From Burkholderiales bacterium (GTDB taxonomy: Bacteria > Pseudomonadota > Gammaproteobacteria > Burkholderiales > Burkholderiaceae_C), in contig RXJQ01000044.1 of assembly GCA_003963115.1 (NCBI GenBank), positions 1 to 64,000 of the forward strand: a DNA stretch of 64,000 nucleotides, read 5' to 3'. Position 1 is the first letter of the stretch. Every line of letters begins with the position of its first letter. The notes beneath the pieces were generated by a model. That model was not told where the DNA came from. It made no database searches and saw only the letters and a program-made list of their open reading frames with translations. The position numbers and the translations under genes were made by a program. This document shows positions 1 through 8,682 of the stretch, one piece after another.

Positions 1-97
1 ACGTGAACTGCCAACCGTTCAAATGGACTGCTACCGCTGATTCGATCCTGGAGAAGCTACACCGACTTTGCTCACGTATCAGCGGGACGGGACACTA
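1..97 (+). mobile_element. 3' end of an IS630-family insertion sequence (transposase C-terminus)
   Basis: Frame 3 is open from the window edge to a TAG at 96–98 and encodes the tail FKWTATADSILEKL...SRISGTGH, which resembles the C-terminus of IS630-family (DDE, Tc1/mariner-like) transposases. The putative end of the element falls at the TA dinucleotide 96–97, the target duplicated by this family. The last bases, read on the minus strand from the TA outward, start GTGTCCCGTCCCGCTG and are a candidate terminal inverted repeat. The rest of the IS lies outside the window, so the family call rests on about 31 residues. Confidence 0.7.
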
Positions 98-1877
98 GCT
101 GCTGCTCAAAGCCGCTGCGCGCCAGGAAGTACGCCCCACGCTCAAGGTCGTAGCAGGCAACCAATCCCAGAAGGTTGACGGCAGCAAGATCGTCAGCATT
201 GCCGCCCAACTCGCGCGCGTGTTCGACCCACGGTTGGAGATTGGCGTGGCGGCGAATATCCGCAGCCTGACTCATTTCCTTCGTCAGCACATGGACCGCG
301 TGTTCGCGCCAGCTCGTAAAGGCGTCGAGTGATCCATCGGCGAACCGCATTGTGCGGGACACCAAGGTGTGGACCGTGATCGCGCCATGGCCTGCGTCGT
401 CGGCCAAGCTGCTCGACAGAAGACGGTCGACGGCAAGATCGGTACGGTCCGAGGCTTTGTCTTCTGCAAGACCCTGCGCCGCAGCGACGCCGCGCACCAA
501 CAACGGCCTCGGGATGGGCGCGGCAGCCAGCACGGTAGCCATACGCAGCAGGTCGCGCTCCGGTTCGTCAAGCTGCCGGATGCTGGCGAGGAAGGTGGCG
601 GCGATATGACGTTGGTGGCCATTGGGCAGCGATTCCCCAAACTGTGCGGCCAAGTCCAGCACGTCTTGATCGGTGCGATCGAGCGCCTTCAAGGTGTCAT
701 CCAAGCCGCGGCGTGCAACCAGCGCGGCAGTAACGTCGACGGCCAGCGCGTGATGTCCCAGCACAGAACAAATCTTGTCAGCAATCCGGGCATCATCACT
801 GGACAGCGGACGTCCGCGTGTCAGCAGACCACGCGCCTCAAAGGGCTTGAGCTGCGGCAAATGGAGCGTCGGCACGTGCGAGAAGCGCCGCGTGCGCGCC
901 GTGAAGAGTGTTCTGCCCAATGCGTGTGGCGCGAGCCAGGCACCCAGCGCTTCAGTACCCAGTTCAGATGGGAGGTCATCGACGACCCATAGAAACGGCT
1001 GACCTTTCTGATCGAGTTGATGCACCATAGCGGCTCGCAGCTGCGCAGGTTTGAGGTCGCGTGCGTCGATACCCATGCCCATCGCGATGTCCAGCAACTG
1101 AGCTTCACGTAGGTTCGCCCGCTGCGCGGGCGACATGGCAGTACCATCATCGGTGTGGCCGTAAGCACGGATCCAGAACACGCCGCCTGGATACGCAGCA
1201 CCGAAGCGCAGCGCGTACTCCTCGGCCATCAGGCTCTTGCCGATACCGCCGGCACCGCTCACCAACGCCACACCCGGCTTGCCACCGGTGCCAGTCAACA
1301 TGGCTGCCTGGCCCGCTAGCAGCTTGCCATGCAGTTCCCACATCTGGGGTAGGCGGCCAACGAAGCGGGTGGAGCCCGTGCCCATTGTTGGCAGCCAGTG
1401 CGGCGGCATCAAGGCGCGCAGTTCGCCCATTGGGGTCGCGGGCACCTGATCACGCAACACAACGCAGATGCGTTCGGCCAATTCGTTGATGGCACACGGA
1501 TCGTCGAGCAGGCGCTGGGCGTTGAGGTGAAGCTGATCGAACAGCTCAGGCAGGTGCACATGCGAGCTGTGGGGCTCAGGGTTTACGATCAGGATGCGCC
1601 GTCGCGGGTCACCATCAGCCTGCGCTGCACAGTAGGCGGCAGTCAATTCCCATTGGCATGCCCGTGACTCGTTGTATTGAGCCGAGTACCACGCCAGGAG
1701 CGCACGCGCACCTGACAAGCCAGTGCCGACCGCCTGCTGAATGCTGGCAGAGTCATCTACTTCGCGTGCGTCTTGCCACACACGCACGCCGCGCGCACGC
1801 AGCACCGCAAGTAGGGGCTCGACGCTGAATTTGTCGGCCCTGCGGTAGCTGAGGAAAAGATCGTTCGATGCACTCAA
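72..1877 (-). CDS. TIR–NB-ARC (STAND) protein, C-terminus truncated by the IS
   Basis: The predicted product is a signalling NTPase with an N-terminal TIR domain (about residues 5–135). It has the FLSYRRAD start and a CQWEL motif near residue 77 that could supply the NADase glutamate. An NB-ARC module follows: FVGR near 172, P-loop GAGGIGKS at 208–215, and a Walker B-like WVVDD. Helical, TPR-like sequence begins near the end. In bacteria TIR–STAND proteins act in abortive anti-phage immunity or NAD+ depletion, with C-terminal repeats sensing the trigger. Start is a TTG behind a strong GGGAGG. Native sequence stops near FEQQ (about base 99); the last few residues are IS sequence, so the sensor repeats are missing and the gene is probably inactive. 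Confidence 0.72.
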   Translation of the reverse strand: MSASNDLFLSYRRADKFSVEPLLAVLRARGVRVWQDAREVDDSASIQQAVGTGLSGARALLAWYSAQYNESRACQWELTAAYCAAQADGDPRRRILIVNPEPHSSHVHLPELFDQLHLNAQRLLDDPCAINELAERICVVLRDQVPATPMGELRALMPPHWLPTMGTGSTRFVGRLPQMWELHGKLLAGQAAMLTGTGGKPGVALVSGAGGIGKSLMAEEYALRFGAAYPGGVFWIRAYGHTDDGTAMSPAQRANLREAQLLDIAMGMGIDARDLKPAQLRAAMVHQLDQKGQPFLWVVDDLPSELGTEALGAWLAPHALGRTLFTARTRRFSHVPTLHLPQLKPFEARGLLTRGRPLSSDDARIADKICSVLGHHALAVDVTAALVARRGLDDTLKALDRTDQDVLDLAAQFGESLPNGHQRHIAATFLASIRQLDEPERDLLRMATVLAAAPIPRPLLVRGVAAAQGLAEDKASDRTDLAVDRLLSSSLADDAGHGAITVHTLVSRTMRFADGSLDAFTSWREHAVHVLTKEMSQAADIRRHANLQPWVEHARELGGNADDLAAVNLLGLVACYDLERGAYFLARSGFEQQLVSRPADT

Positions 1878-2203
1878 CGTTTACCTCCCAAGCAGAACCC
1901 GTCATCGCTATATGTCCAAAACCACCACTGCCGCGCACATAGCAGCAACTTGCAACGCTATCAAAACGAGATTAATCGCACAAACCCGGCCGCATCGGAG
2001 GCCCAGGCCACTTGCGAGAGGGACTCTAAGTAAGAGTGCGTCCACCCTTTATGCAGAGCTTCTCGCCTCCAACGCCAGGGTTCGGTTCTGCAGCAGAGTT
2101 ACCCTCTTCACAGCAAGCACCCAATTGGGGGGCCGAGGCACCTCCGACCAGAGGTTTCAAAGCACGAAGTTTAGGGCGCCGGGGGCGTTCTGCGACAGTT
2201 TGC
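1878..2203. other. Intergenic, no gene seen
   Basis: This 326-bp gap lies between the TIR gene and the candidate immunity gene. Open frames here look like shadows. It should hold the promoter of the TIR gene, but no clear −35/−10 pair or inverted repeat stands out. Confidence 0.5.
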
Positions 2204-2569
2204 CTACTCCGACTTCCTCGGCGGAGCATCTGGACATTCACTCGACCATTGCTCGACTTTCATCCCCACCACTTGTTCGCCAACAGTATCGAGCCGCAAG
2301 CACTCCCGACCGCGCTTGTAATACAAGATGCAGCGCGAGGAGTCCATTGAGCAACTGTCCACCTCTTTGAACCCTCTCTTGACGAGTTGCTTTTCAACGC
2401 CTTCGTAGACGTAATGATCATTGGTATGCATGGGTACGGGCACCCACTTATCTTTGATCAGGCTCTTTCGTGCACTTGTGAAAAGCTGCCCCTCATGGAG
2501 GTGAACTGCTGCCCCAACGGCAGAGGTCATCGCCAACAGCACCGGCAATGCCCATCGATTGCGGCTCAT
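2204..2569 (-). CDS. Small secreted protein, candidate immunity to the adjacent muramidase
   Basis: The product is 121 residues with an N-terminal signal-like segment (basic SRNR, then hydrophobic WALPVLLAMTSAVGAA), followed by a soluble domain with two cysteines (DSCSMDSSRC) and another pair further on (YKRGRECLRL, SSECPD). Its start overlaps the muramidase stop by 4 bp (ATGA). Position directly behind a PAAR–muramidase pair, periplasmic targeting and small size fit an immunity protein that blocks a peptidoglycan-cutting T6SS effector. No family was recognised, so the role is inferred from context only. Confidence 0.6.
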   Translation of the reverse strand: MSRNRWALPVLLAMTSAVGAAVHLHEGQLFTSARKSLIKDKWVPVPMHTNDHYVYEGVEKQLVKRGFKEVDSCSMDSSRCILYYKRGRECLRLDTVGEQVVGMKVEQWSSECPDAPPRKSE

Positions 2570-3177
2570 TTCGTTTCGCCTCCAAAGCCCTTGTAGTACT
2601 CGATGAACTTCTCGTACTTCATATATGGTTGGTTGTAGCGGTTTGCCAGCCCAGGTCCTTGCGGCAGAGCCGCCCATTTTCTGGAGGCCATGGGCATGGC
2701 GCCGGGCACATCACCATCCTTGATCTTGTCCAGAGCACCCATGCTATCGAGCATGTCAACTGCGATCAGATCTTGCGTTTCCGGCGAGAAGTCGGTCAAC
2801 CCCATGGCATTAGTGCCATGATCCTTCCAGGTGTCTTTGGTGATTTGGTACATGCCGGATGCCGTGGTCGAGCCGCCATATCCAGCGCCAGGGTGGGTCG
2901 AAAAATCCGTGAACCGCCATGGGTCATTCTTCTTCCCTTTGATCGCACCATACTTGAAGTCATAGCCACCGCCTTCAGCTTCTGCAATGGCCAGAAGGAA
3001 CGCTTTGACGTTCTTGTGCTCAAGGCTCTTCTTGTTCCGAGCGAGACGTTCTGCCTGCGCCGTCTTGATGCGAATGGCTTTGGCCTCTGCGCTTTCCTTC
3101 GGCGTTGTCTTATGCGAGCTGCGGTGATGCAGCACTTTGCCTGTCGGCGACGTGACGGTTTGCGCTACTTCAGACAT
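2566..3177 (-). CDS. Phage lambda R-like muramidase, probable T6SS effector
   Basis: The product has 203 residues: a basic N-terminal tail of about 55 residues, then a domain matching the lambda endolysin R family (GH104, lytic transglycosylase). Shared landmarks are AEAEGG (candidate catalytic Glu), TDFSTHPG, ASGMYQITKDTW, GLTDFSPETQD, a DGDV stretch and RKWAALPQGPG. It would cut the glycan backbone in the target periplasm. It has no signal peptide or holin partner, and its start overlaps the PAAR gene by 8 bp, which argues for delivery by a T6SS spike. Start is the ATG at 3177; the longer reading frame runs back into the PAAR gene. Confidence 0.78.
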   Translation of the reverse strand: MSEVAQTVTSPTGKVLHHRSSHKTTPKESAEAKAIRIKTAQAERLARNKKSLEHKNVKAFLLAIAEAEGGGYDFKYGAIKGKKNDPWRFTDFSTHPGAGYGGSTTASGMYQITKDTWKDHGTNAMGLTDFSPETQDLIAVDMLDSMGALDKIKDGDVPGAMPMASRKWAALPQGPGLANRYNQPYMKYEKFIEYYKGFGGETK

Positions 3178-3700
3178 AGATTTCCACCATCTCGGAATCG
3201 GCTGTAGCAGACAGCAAATGCGTGTACCCGTCATCATCCGTGGTGCCAAACTCCAACTCGCCTGAGGCACGCTTGATCGCGTACTGCGCGTGGCTCAACG
3301 GCTGCCCAGTCGCATCGTCGATCAACACGAGCTTGTCGTCATACTGCGGCATCAACTTTGAGATCAACCCAGCTGCCGCTGCCCCGGCCCTCTGAGCCTC
3401 GCCAGCAGCTTGTGGATTGGAACTGCCGCCATCTGAGACGGTGGACACGAACTGGCTCGAAATCAGGATTGCGCCGCAAGCGCACCGATCCCCGTGTCGG
3501 GCAGCGGGCTTGCCATCAATGATCATGGTTGGATCGCCGGTCACAATTACCGTAGTGCCGTGGTTGCGTTTGGGGCAGGTGACCTGATCACCTACGCGCG
3601 CAATCTGCTTTCCATGCGTGTCGGTCATCACCGACCCTTCGACGACAACACCTCCATGGTCGGTCTGGTCGCCCACAACAATGAATGGTCTTTGCCCCAT
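3170..3700 (-). CDS. PAAR-domain T6SS spike protein with C-terminal adaptor
   Basis: The product has 176 residues. Residues 1–90 form a PAAR domain (GDQTDHGG, VARVGDQ-type turns, GDRCACG), the metal-bound cone that sits on VgrG at the tip of the type VI secretion tube. After a low-complexity Ala/Gly linker, the last ~60 residues (LVLIDDATGQPL...GTTDDDGYTH) look like the beta-sandwich extension often found on PAAR and VgrG carriers as a cargo-docking domain. It heads a three-gene unit with the muramidase and the small secreted protein. No VgrG or T6SS core gene is in the window, so this is an orphan effector island. Confidence 0.8.
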   Translation of the reverse strand: MGQRPFIVVGDQTDHGGVVVEGSVMTDTHGKQIARVGDQVTCPKRNHGTTVIVTGDPTMIIDGKPAARHGDRCACGAILISSQFVSTVSDGGSSNPQAAGEAQRAGAAAAGLISKLMPQYDDKLVLIDDATGQPLSHAQYAIKRASGELEFGTTDDDGYTHLLSATADSEMVEIYV

Positions 3701-4106
3701 TCCAGCCTCCTGAAATTTTGGAGAAATGTAGCACCGGGGATGCATAAACGCCTTCCACCAAAAGGTGGGCAAGCTCAAACCTTGCGCTCAGCTGCGTCGG
3801 ACGCCACAAGTCACACCTTTCATGCAAAGCCGCCAGCTCCGCGTGCAACCGTTTTTGCATCTGGCACTCGCCTGAAATGCTTTGCGCGCCACTCATCAGA
3901 GTCGACTCTTGTCTCGAATTTCTCGACCTGCCACCTCGTTGCCTCAATGGCGGATTTGCACAGCTTGGCCATCAACTTTGCGCCAAGCAAGCATGACCGC
4001 CACAAAACCAACCGCAAAGCAAAAAGCCTTGCAAGCACCGCCAAATAGCGGGCTGGCAAGGCTCTATGAGTCAACAGCCTGGCGTCAACCAGGCACGCGC
4101 AAGGTC
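3701..4106. other. Intergenic, no convincing gene
   Basis: This 406-bp stretch upstream of the PAAR gene contains only overlapping short open frames with arginine/tryptophan-rich translations and no ribosome site or recognisable motif. It is noticeably less GC-rich than the radical SAM region that follows, which agrees with the accessory nature of the first 4 kb. Confidence 0.45.
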
Positions 4107-4583
4107 TTACGCGGCTGGGATCGGATTTTTCGTGGCAGCAGTCGAGCGGCTGAAGCGGGCAGCCATGTCACGCCGCAGGCTTTCAAGGCCTGAGCCCTTG
4201 CCCAGCACCTTCAACAAGGCGTAGCCCTCCAGCGAGGCGCGCATCACGTCGCTGCCCAGCGCGGTTTCGGTGTCCTCGGCTCGGCCCAGCAGTTGGCGCA
4301 GTCGGGTGGTGCGGCTGCGCAACTGGTCAAGGGCCAGCAGATCGCGGCGCGCCTCCGCCAAGTCCAGGCCGGCGGGCACGACCTGCGGGTTCTGCGACAG
4401 CACGTTCAAGGTCTGGCGGCAAAAAGCCTCGGACTTGTCGCCCATCTTGGGCAGGCTGCGGCGCTCATCCACGCTGAGGTCCATCAGGTGCCTCGACAGC
4501 GTGGCCTCCAGCGCACCAATCGCCGCGTCCATCTCGGCCAGTTCGGCCTCGCTCAAAGTCAGTGAAATCAGGTTCTGGCTCAT
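4107..4583 (-). CDS. Conserved hypothetical helical protein
   Basis: The product is about 158 residues, soluble, rich in Leu, Ala, Glu and Arg with heptad-like spacing, consistent with an all-alpha protein. No catalytic motif or transmembrane segment is visible. An AAGGGG seven bases before the ATG at 4583 favours the MSQN start over the ATG six bases upstream. It is divergent from the radical SAM gene (100-bp gap). A much longer open frame on the same strand extends over the radical SAM gene, but that part is its antisense shadow. Function unknown. Confidence 0.6.
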   Translation of the reverse strand: MSQNLISLTLSEAELAEMDAAIGALEATLSRHLMDLSVDERRSLPKMGDKSEAFCRQTLNVLSQNPQVVPAGLDLAEARRDLLALDQLRSRTTRLRQLLGRAEDTETALGSDVMRASLEGYALLKVLGKGSGLESLRRDMAARFSRSTAATKNPIPAA

Positions 4584-4682
4584 CTTCATTCCCCTTTGTG
4601 TGTTTGTGGAAGGCCGCAACCATAGTTCATCACCCAGCGTGCATCGATCCCCGTTGGGGGTGATTGATCGGCGCGGGCTCAT

Positions 4683-6650
4683 ATGCCACCTCAGCCCCCT
4701 TTTCACCCCGCGCTGGCACAATTCGAACCCATGCTCCCCCTGCCGTCCAACGTCACGCCCCGCGTGCTGTCGATCATCCCCCCGATGACGCAGCTCAACA
4801 CGCCCTACCCTTCGACGGCCTACCTCACCGGCTTCCTGCGTTCCCAAGGCGTGGACGCCGTCCAGGAAGACCTGGCTCTGAAGCTGGTGCTGCGCTTGTT
4901 CACGGCTGAGGGCCTGCAAGCCGTGCTGGAACGCGTCAAAGCCGTCCCGCCAAAGAAGCAGACCGCCACCCTGCGCTCGTTCGCCGAACAGTTCGAGCGC
5001 TACCAGGGCACCATCGCCCCGGTCATCCGCTTCCTGCAGGGCCGTGACCCCACGCTGGGCCACCGCATCTGCAACCGCAGCTTCCTGCCCGAAGGCCCGC
5101 GCTTCGACGCCATCGACCACTACACCATCGGCGAGGAAGGCGAAGACCCCATCGGCTGGGCCTTCGGCTCGCTGGGCATGCACGACCGCGCCAAGCACCT
5201 GGCCACGCTCTACCTCAACGACCTGGCCGACGTGCTGCGCGACGCCGTGGACGAGCGCTTCCAGTTCGTGCGCTATGCCGAATCCCTGGCCGCCAGCCAG
5301 GGCAGCTTCGACCCGCTGGCCGAGGCCTTGGCCCAACCACATAACCTGATTGATGAGCGGCTGTGCCAGCTCACCATCGAGGCCATCGAGCGGCACAAGC
5401 CCACGCTGGTGCTGCTGTCCGCGCCCTTTCCGGGCAATGTGTACGCGGCCTTTCGCATTGCCCAGGCCATCAAGAAGCACAACCCGCGCATCGTCACGGC
5501 ACTGGGCGGCGGCTTCGTCAACACCGAGCTGCGCGAACTCAGCGAGCCGCGCGTGTTCGATCACTTCGACTACGTCACGCTCGATGCCGGCGAGCGCCCG
5601 CTGCTGGCCTTGCTTGACCACCTGCAAGGCCGCCGCTCTCAGCAAAGGCTGGTGCGCACCTTCGTGCGCGACGCAGGTGCAGGCACCGTCCGCTTCATCA
5701 ACTGGGCCGAGCCCGATGTGCCCTTCAACGAGGTGGGCACGCCCACGTGGGACGGCCTGCCGCTGAGCGACTACCTGTCCCTGCTGGACATGCTCAACCC
5801 CATGAACCGCCTGTGGTCCGACGGCCGCTGGAACAAGCTCACCGTGGCACATGGCTGCTACTGGAAGAAGTGCAGCTTCTGCGACGTGAGCCTGGACTAC
5901 ATCTCGCGCTACGAAGCCGCCTCGGCCGAGGTACTGGTCGACCGCATCGAGGCCATCGTCAAGGAAACGGGCCAGACGGGCTTTCATTTCGTCGACGAGG
6001 CCGCACCGCCCAAGGCCCTCAAGGCGCTGGCGCACGAGCTCATCAAGCGCAAGGTCCAGATCTCGTGGTGGGGCAACATCCGCTTTGAAAAGTCCTTCAC
6101 GCCGGAGCTGTGCCAACTGCTGTCTGACAGCGGCTGCATCGCCATCTCGGGCGGCCTGGAAGTGGCCTCGGACCGCCTGCTCGCGCTGATGAAAAAGGGC
6201 GTGTCGGTGGAGCAGGTGGCCCGCGTGACCCGCGCCTTCACCGAGGCGGGCGTCCTGGTGCACGCCTACCTGATGTACGGCTTCCCCACGCAGACCGTGC
6301 AAGACACCGTGGACGCGCTGGAGTACGTGCGCCAGTTGTTCGAGAGCGGCTGCATCCAGAGCGGCTTCTTCCACCGCTTCGCCTGCACCGTGCATTCGCC
6401 CGTGGGCCTGAACCCCGATGAATACGGCGTGACGCTGCAGGCCTTGCCGCCTGTGTCCTTCGCCAAGAACGACATCGCCTTCATCGACCCCACCGGCACG
6501 GACCACGACGCCATGGGCCAGGCCCTCAAGAAGGCCATCTACAACTTCATGCACGGCGTGGGCCTGGAGGCCGACGTGCGCAGCTGGTTCGACGTGAAGG
6601 TGCCCCGCCCCACCGTGGCCAGGGGAAAGATCGCCAAAGCACTGGCTTGA
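4683..6650 (+). CDS. B12-binding-type radical SAM protein
   Basis: The product is ~655 residues with the class B radical SAM arrangement. The N-terminal half contains a Rossmann-like segment (PTLVLLSAPFPGN, GGGFVNTELREL) typical of cobalamin-binding domains. The radical SAM core follows, with the cluster motif CYWKKCSFC near residue 395 and downstream VDEAAPP, WWGNIRFEKSF and GLEVASDRLLALMKKG strands. Such enzymes generate a 5'-deoxyadenosyl radical for methylation or rearrangement; the substrate cannot be told. The canonical DxHxxG of B12 domains is not evident, so cobalamin binding may be degenerate. The ATG at 4683 is the longest start; an ATG at 4731 (MLPLPSN) is a plausible alternative. 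Confidence 0.75.
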   Translation: MPPQPPFHPALAQFEPMLPLPSNVTPRVLSIIPPMTQLNTPYPSTAYLTGFLRSQGVDAVQEDLALKLVLRLFTAEGLQAVLERVKAVPPKKQTATLRSFAEQFERYQGTIAPVIRFLQGRDPTLGHRICNRSFLPEGPRFDAIDHYTIGEEGEDPIGWAFGSLGMHDRAKHLATLYLNDLADVLRDAVDERFQFVRYAESLAASQGSFDPLAEALAQPHNLIDERLCQLTIEAIERHKPTLVLLSAPFPGNVYAAFRIAQAIKKHNPRIVTALGGGFVNTELRELSEPRVFDHFDYVTLDAGERPLLALLDHLQGRRSQQRLVRTFVRDAGAGTVRFINWAEPDVPFNEVGTPTWDGLPLSDYLSLLDMLNPMNRLWSDGRWNKLTVAHGCYWKKCSFCDVSLDYISRYEAASAEVLVDRIEAIVKETGQTGFHFVDEAAPPKALKALAHELIKRKVQISWWGNIRFEKSFTPELCQLLSDSGCIAISGGLEVASDRLLALMKKGVSVEQVARVTRAFTEAGVLVHAYLMYGFPTQTVQDTVDALEYVRQLFESGCIQSGFFHRFACTVHSPVGLNPDEYGVTLQALPPVSFAKNDIAFIDPTGTDHDAMGQALKKAIYNFMHGVGLEADVRSWFDVKVPRPTVARGKIAKALA

Positions 6651-6745
6651 TTTGATGTGGCGCAAGATCCGTCCTTGGTGGAGGCCGAGAATGGATTGCA
6701 GCGTGCGAACCGATGCACGCCGATGAACCGCCGCAGGAGCCTGCC

Positions 6746-7327
6746 ATGCCCACCCCCCTTCCCAGCCCGACCGCCGCATCGTCAAGCACGCCCATCAGCC
6801 TCACCGCCCAGCCATTCGACATGCTGGACACCTGTCACCAGCAGATCGTGAGCAACCTGCAACTGATGGGCGATCTGGTCGCCCACCTGCAGGAACATGG
6901 GGTCGATGGCAAAGCCCAGACCATGGCCCGCGCCATCTTCCTGTTCTTCATGAACACGGCGCACCAGCACCACATCGACGAAGAAAAGCACATCTTCCCC
7001 GCCCTGATCAACAGTGGCGACGACACCCTGATCCGCCACACGCTGCGCCTGCAGCAGGACCACGGCTGGATCGAGGAAGACTGGCTGGAGCTGGCACCGC
7101 AGTTCGAGTCCATCGCTGCGGGCTACAACTGGTTCAACCTGGAGTTGCTGGCGCACGCCGTGCCGGTGTTCCAGGCGCTCTACCAGGACCACATGGCGCT
7201 GGAAGAAACGATGATCTACCCAGAGGCCAAGGCACGCATCGCCCAGTGGGATCTCCAGGGCATGGGCCGCGAGATGGCCGAGCGCCGCCGCCTGCCCAGG
7301 CAGGTGCGTTCACGCGACGAGCATTGA
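6746..7327 (+). CDS. Hemerythrin-like HHE-domain protein
   Basis: The product has 193 residues. A four-helix hemerythrin fold is indicated by spaced metal ligands: MLDTCHQQI, HQHHIDEEKHIFP, LQQDHGWIEEDW and LYQDHMALEETMIYP. These bind a non-haem di-iron centre used for O2, NO or iron handling. Start ATG 6746 follows GCAGGAG by five bases; an upstream ATG at 6713 lacks such a site. It lies convergent to a globin-coupled diguanylate cyclase and close to a terminal oxidase operon, so a role in oxygen or NO response is likely but inferred. Confidence 0.82.
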   Translation: MPTPLPSPTAASSSTPISLTAQPFDMLDTCHQQIVSNLQLMGDLVAHLQEHGVDGKAQTMARAIFLFFMNTAHQHHIDEEKHIFPALINSGDDTLIRHTLRLQQDHGWIEEDWLELAPQFESIAAGYNWFNLELLAHAVPVFQALYQDHMALEETMIYPEAKARIAQWDLQGMGREMAERRRLPRQVRSRDEH

Positions 7328-7349
7328 CGAACCAACCGAGCGTTACGGC

Positions 7350-8471
7350 TCAGACCGAACCGCGCAGCGGCAGCTCCGTGATCACCGCCGCCGGGCGAAT
7401 GGCATGGGGGTTGGCCGCGCGCAGGCGCTTGTTGGCGTACATGCGCTCATCGGCTTCGCGGATCAGCTCGTCCAGGCTGAGGTAGGTCTCGGTACCTGTC
7501 TGGCAGATGCCGATGCTCAAGCTCACACCTGGCAGCTTCTCGGCCAGGCCCTCAGCCAGCCGGGTCCAGTAGATGGTGCGCGCTTCCGACTCGGCACAGT
7601 TGGGCAGGATGACCAGGAACTCGTCGCCGCCATACCTGAAGCACAGGTCCTCGCTGCGGCCCACCGTGCGCAGCAACTCACCGATGCGCGCCAGCACGTC
7701 GTCACCGGCAAGGTGCCCCTGCTTGTCATTGATGATCTTGAAGTCGTTGACGTCCAGATAGACCAGCGTGATGGGCTCGCCACGGCGCTTGGCCGCACGC
7801 AAGGCATGCGTGGCCGACTCGTCCAGGTAGCGGCGGTTGTAGAGCTTGGTGAGCGGGTCGGTGCGCGAGAGATCCTGCAACTGCTGGGTGCGCTCGCACA
7901 CCATCTTCTCCAGGCTCTGCGCGTACAGCTCCAGCCGGGTCCTGGAGGAATCGATTTCCTGCATCATGCTGCGGATGTAGGTGTCGAACACCAACGTCAC
8001 GTCGAAGAAGATCAGCTTGTCCAGTGCGACGAATGCGGCGCTGCGCGCGGCCGAATCGGGCACCTCGTCTGAGATCGTCCTGATCAGCATGTCGCGCAAC
8101 GAATGCACGGCGGCCAGGTAGAGCTTGGGGTCCACGCCGATGCGCTTGTGGACCAGGCCGATGCGCAGGCGGTTGTTGACGTACTCCGAATCGTAGACAC
8201 CGCCGAACAGATCGAGGATGTAGCGCCGTTGCGCGACCTGCATGCGGTTGAGCGTGTCGGCGTCGCCAATCAGCAACGCGATTTCCGGGATGTCAATCTG
8301 GGATTTGTAGAACTCGGCCACCAGCTCATGCGACTTGCGGTCCACGATGGCCCGCACGCCCACCAGCGCCTGTACGTCTTCTGCCGTGAACGACAGCAGG
8401 GTCTTGCGATGCTCGATGTCGAAATCGGCAATGCGCAGCTGCTCCAGAAGCGTTTGCTGGGTGATCTGCAT
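7350..8471 (-). CDS. Globin-coupled diguanylate cyclase (GGDEF)
   Basis: The product has 373 residues. Residues ~1–170 form a globin-coupled sensor domain with the proximal-His helix (RIGLVHKRIGVDPKLYL). A ~45-residue linker helix precedes the GGDEF domain (RTDPLTKLYNRRYL, YLDVNDFKIINDKQGH). The active-site loop is an intact GGDEF, and the inhibitory RxxD site is present five residues ahead (RSED). Expected activity: O2-dependent synthesis of cyclic di-GMP in the cytoplasm, controlling motility or biofilm. The ATG at 8471 lies eight bases after AGGAGG, so the longer upstream frame is unlikely to be used. Confidence 0.88.
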   Translation of the reverse strand: MQITQQTLLEQLRIADFDIEHRKTLLSFTAEDVQALVGVRAIVDRKSHELVAEFYKSQIDIPEIALLIGDADTLNRMQVAQRRYILDLFGGVYDSEYVNNRLRIGLVHKRIGVDPKLYLAAVHSLRDMLIRTISDEVPDSAARSAAFVALDKLIFFDVTLVFDTYIRSMMQEIDSSRTRLELYAQSLEKMVCERTQQLQDLSRTDPLTKLYNRRYLDESATHALRAAKRRGEPITLVYLDVNDFKIINDKQGHLAGDDVLARIGELLRTVGRSEDLCFRYGGDEFLVILPNCAESEARTIYWTRLAEGLAEKLPGVSLSIGICQTGTETYLSLDELIREADERMYANKRLRAANPHAIRPAAVITELPLRGSV

Positions 8472-8610
8472 GAGGCTGCCTCCTGATGATCGGCGGGCAG
8501 CATGCATGGGGGCCTCCGAGGGGGCGCTACCAACCTCGCCCGGCGGCGTCGAGTACGCCTTACCGGCCATATCGACGATCCCATTTTGCTCAGCAGCCTT
8601 GACCCCGGAC

Positions 8611-8640
8611 AAGAAAAAAAGGCCCGTTCAACGGGCCTTG
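8611..8640 (-). terminator. Rho-independent terminator of the MHS transporter gene
   Basis: Read on the minus strand: AAGGCCCGTTGAACGGGCCTT (stem 8 bp) directly followed by a run of T. It lies 43 bp after the stop of the transporter gene and ends its transcript. Confidence 0.85.
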
Positions 8641-8682
8641 TCCGGCGTTTGCGTGAAATCCTTCACGCTTGGCGAAAGCTGA

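Noticed and set aside
3588-4074. Small minus-strand frames upstream of the PAAR gene
   Set aside because: No ribosome site, odd Trp/Arg/Cys-rich composition, mutual overlap.
4590-6785. Long minus-strand reading frame reaching back over the radical SAM gene
   Set aside because: It is the antisense shadow of the plus-strand radical SAM gene; only its last part (4107–4583) has gene-like sequence.
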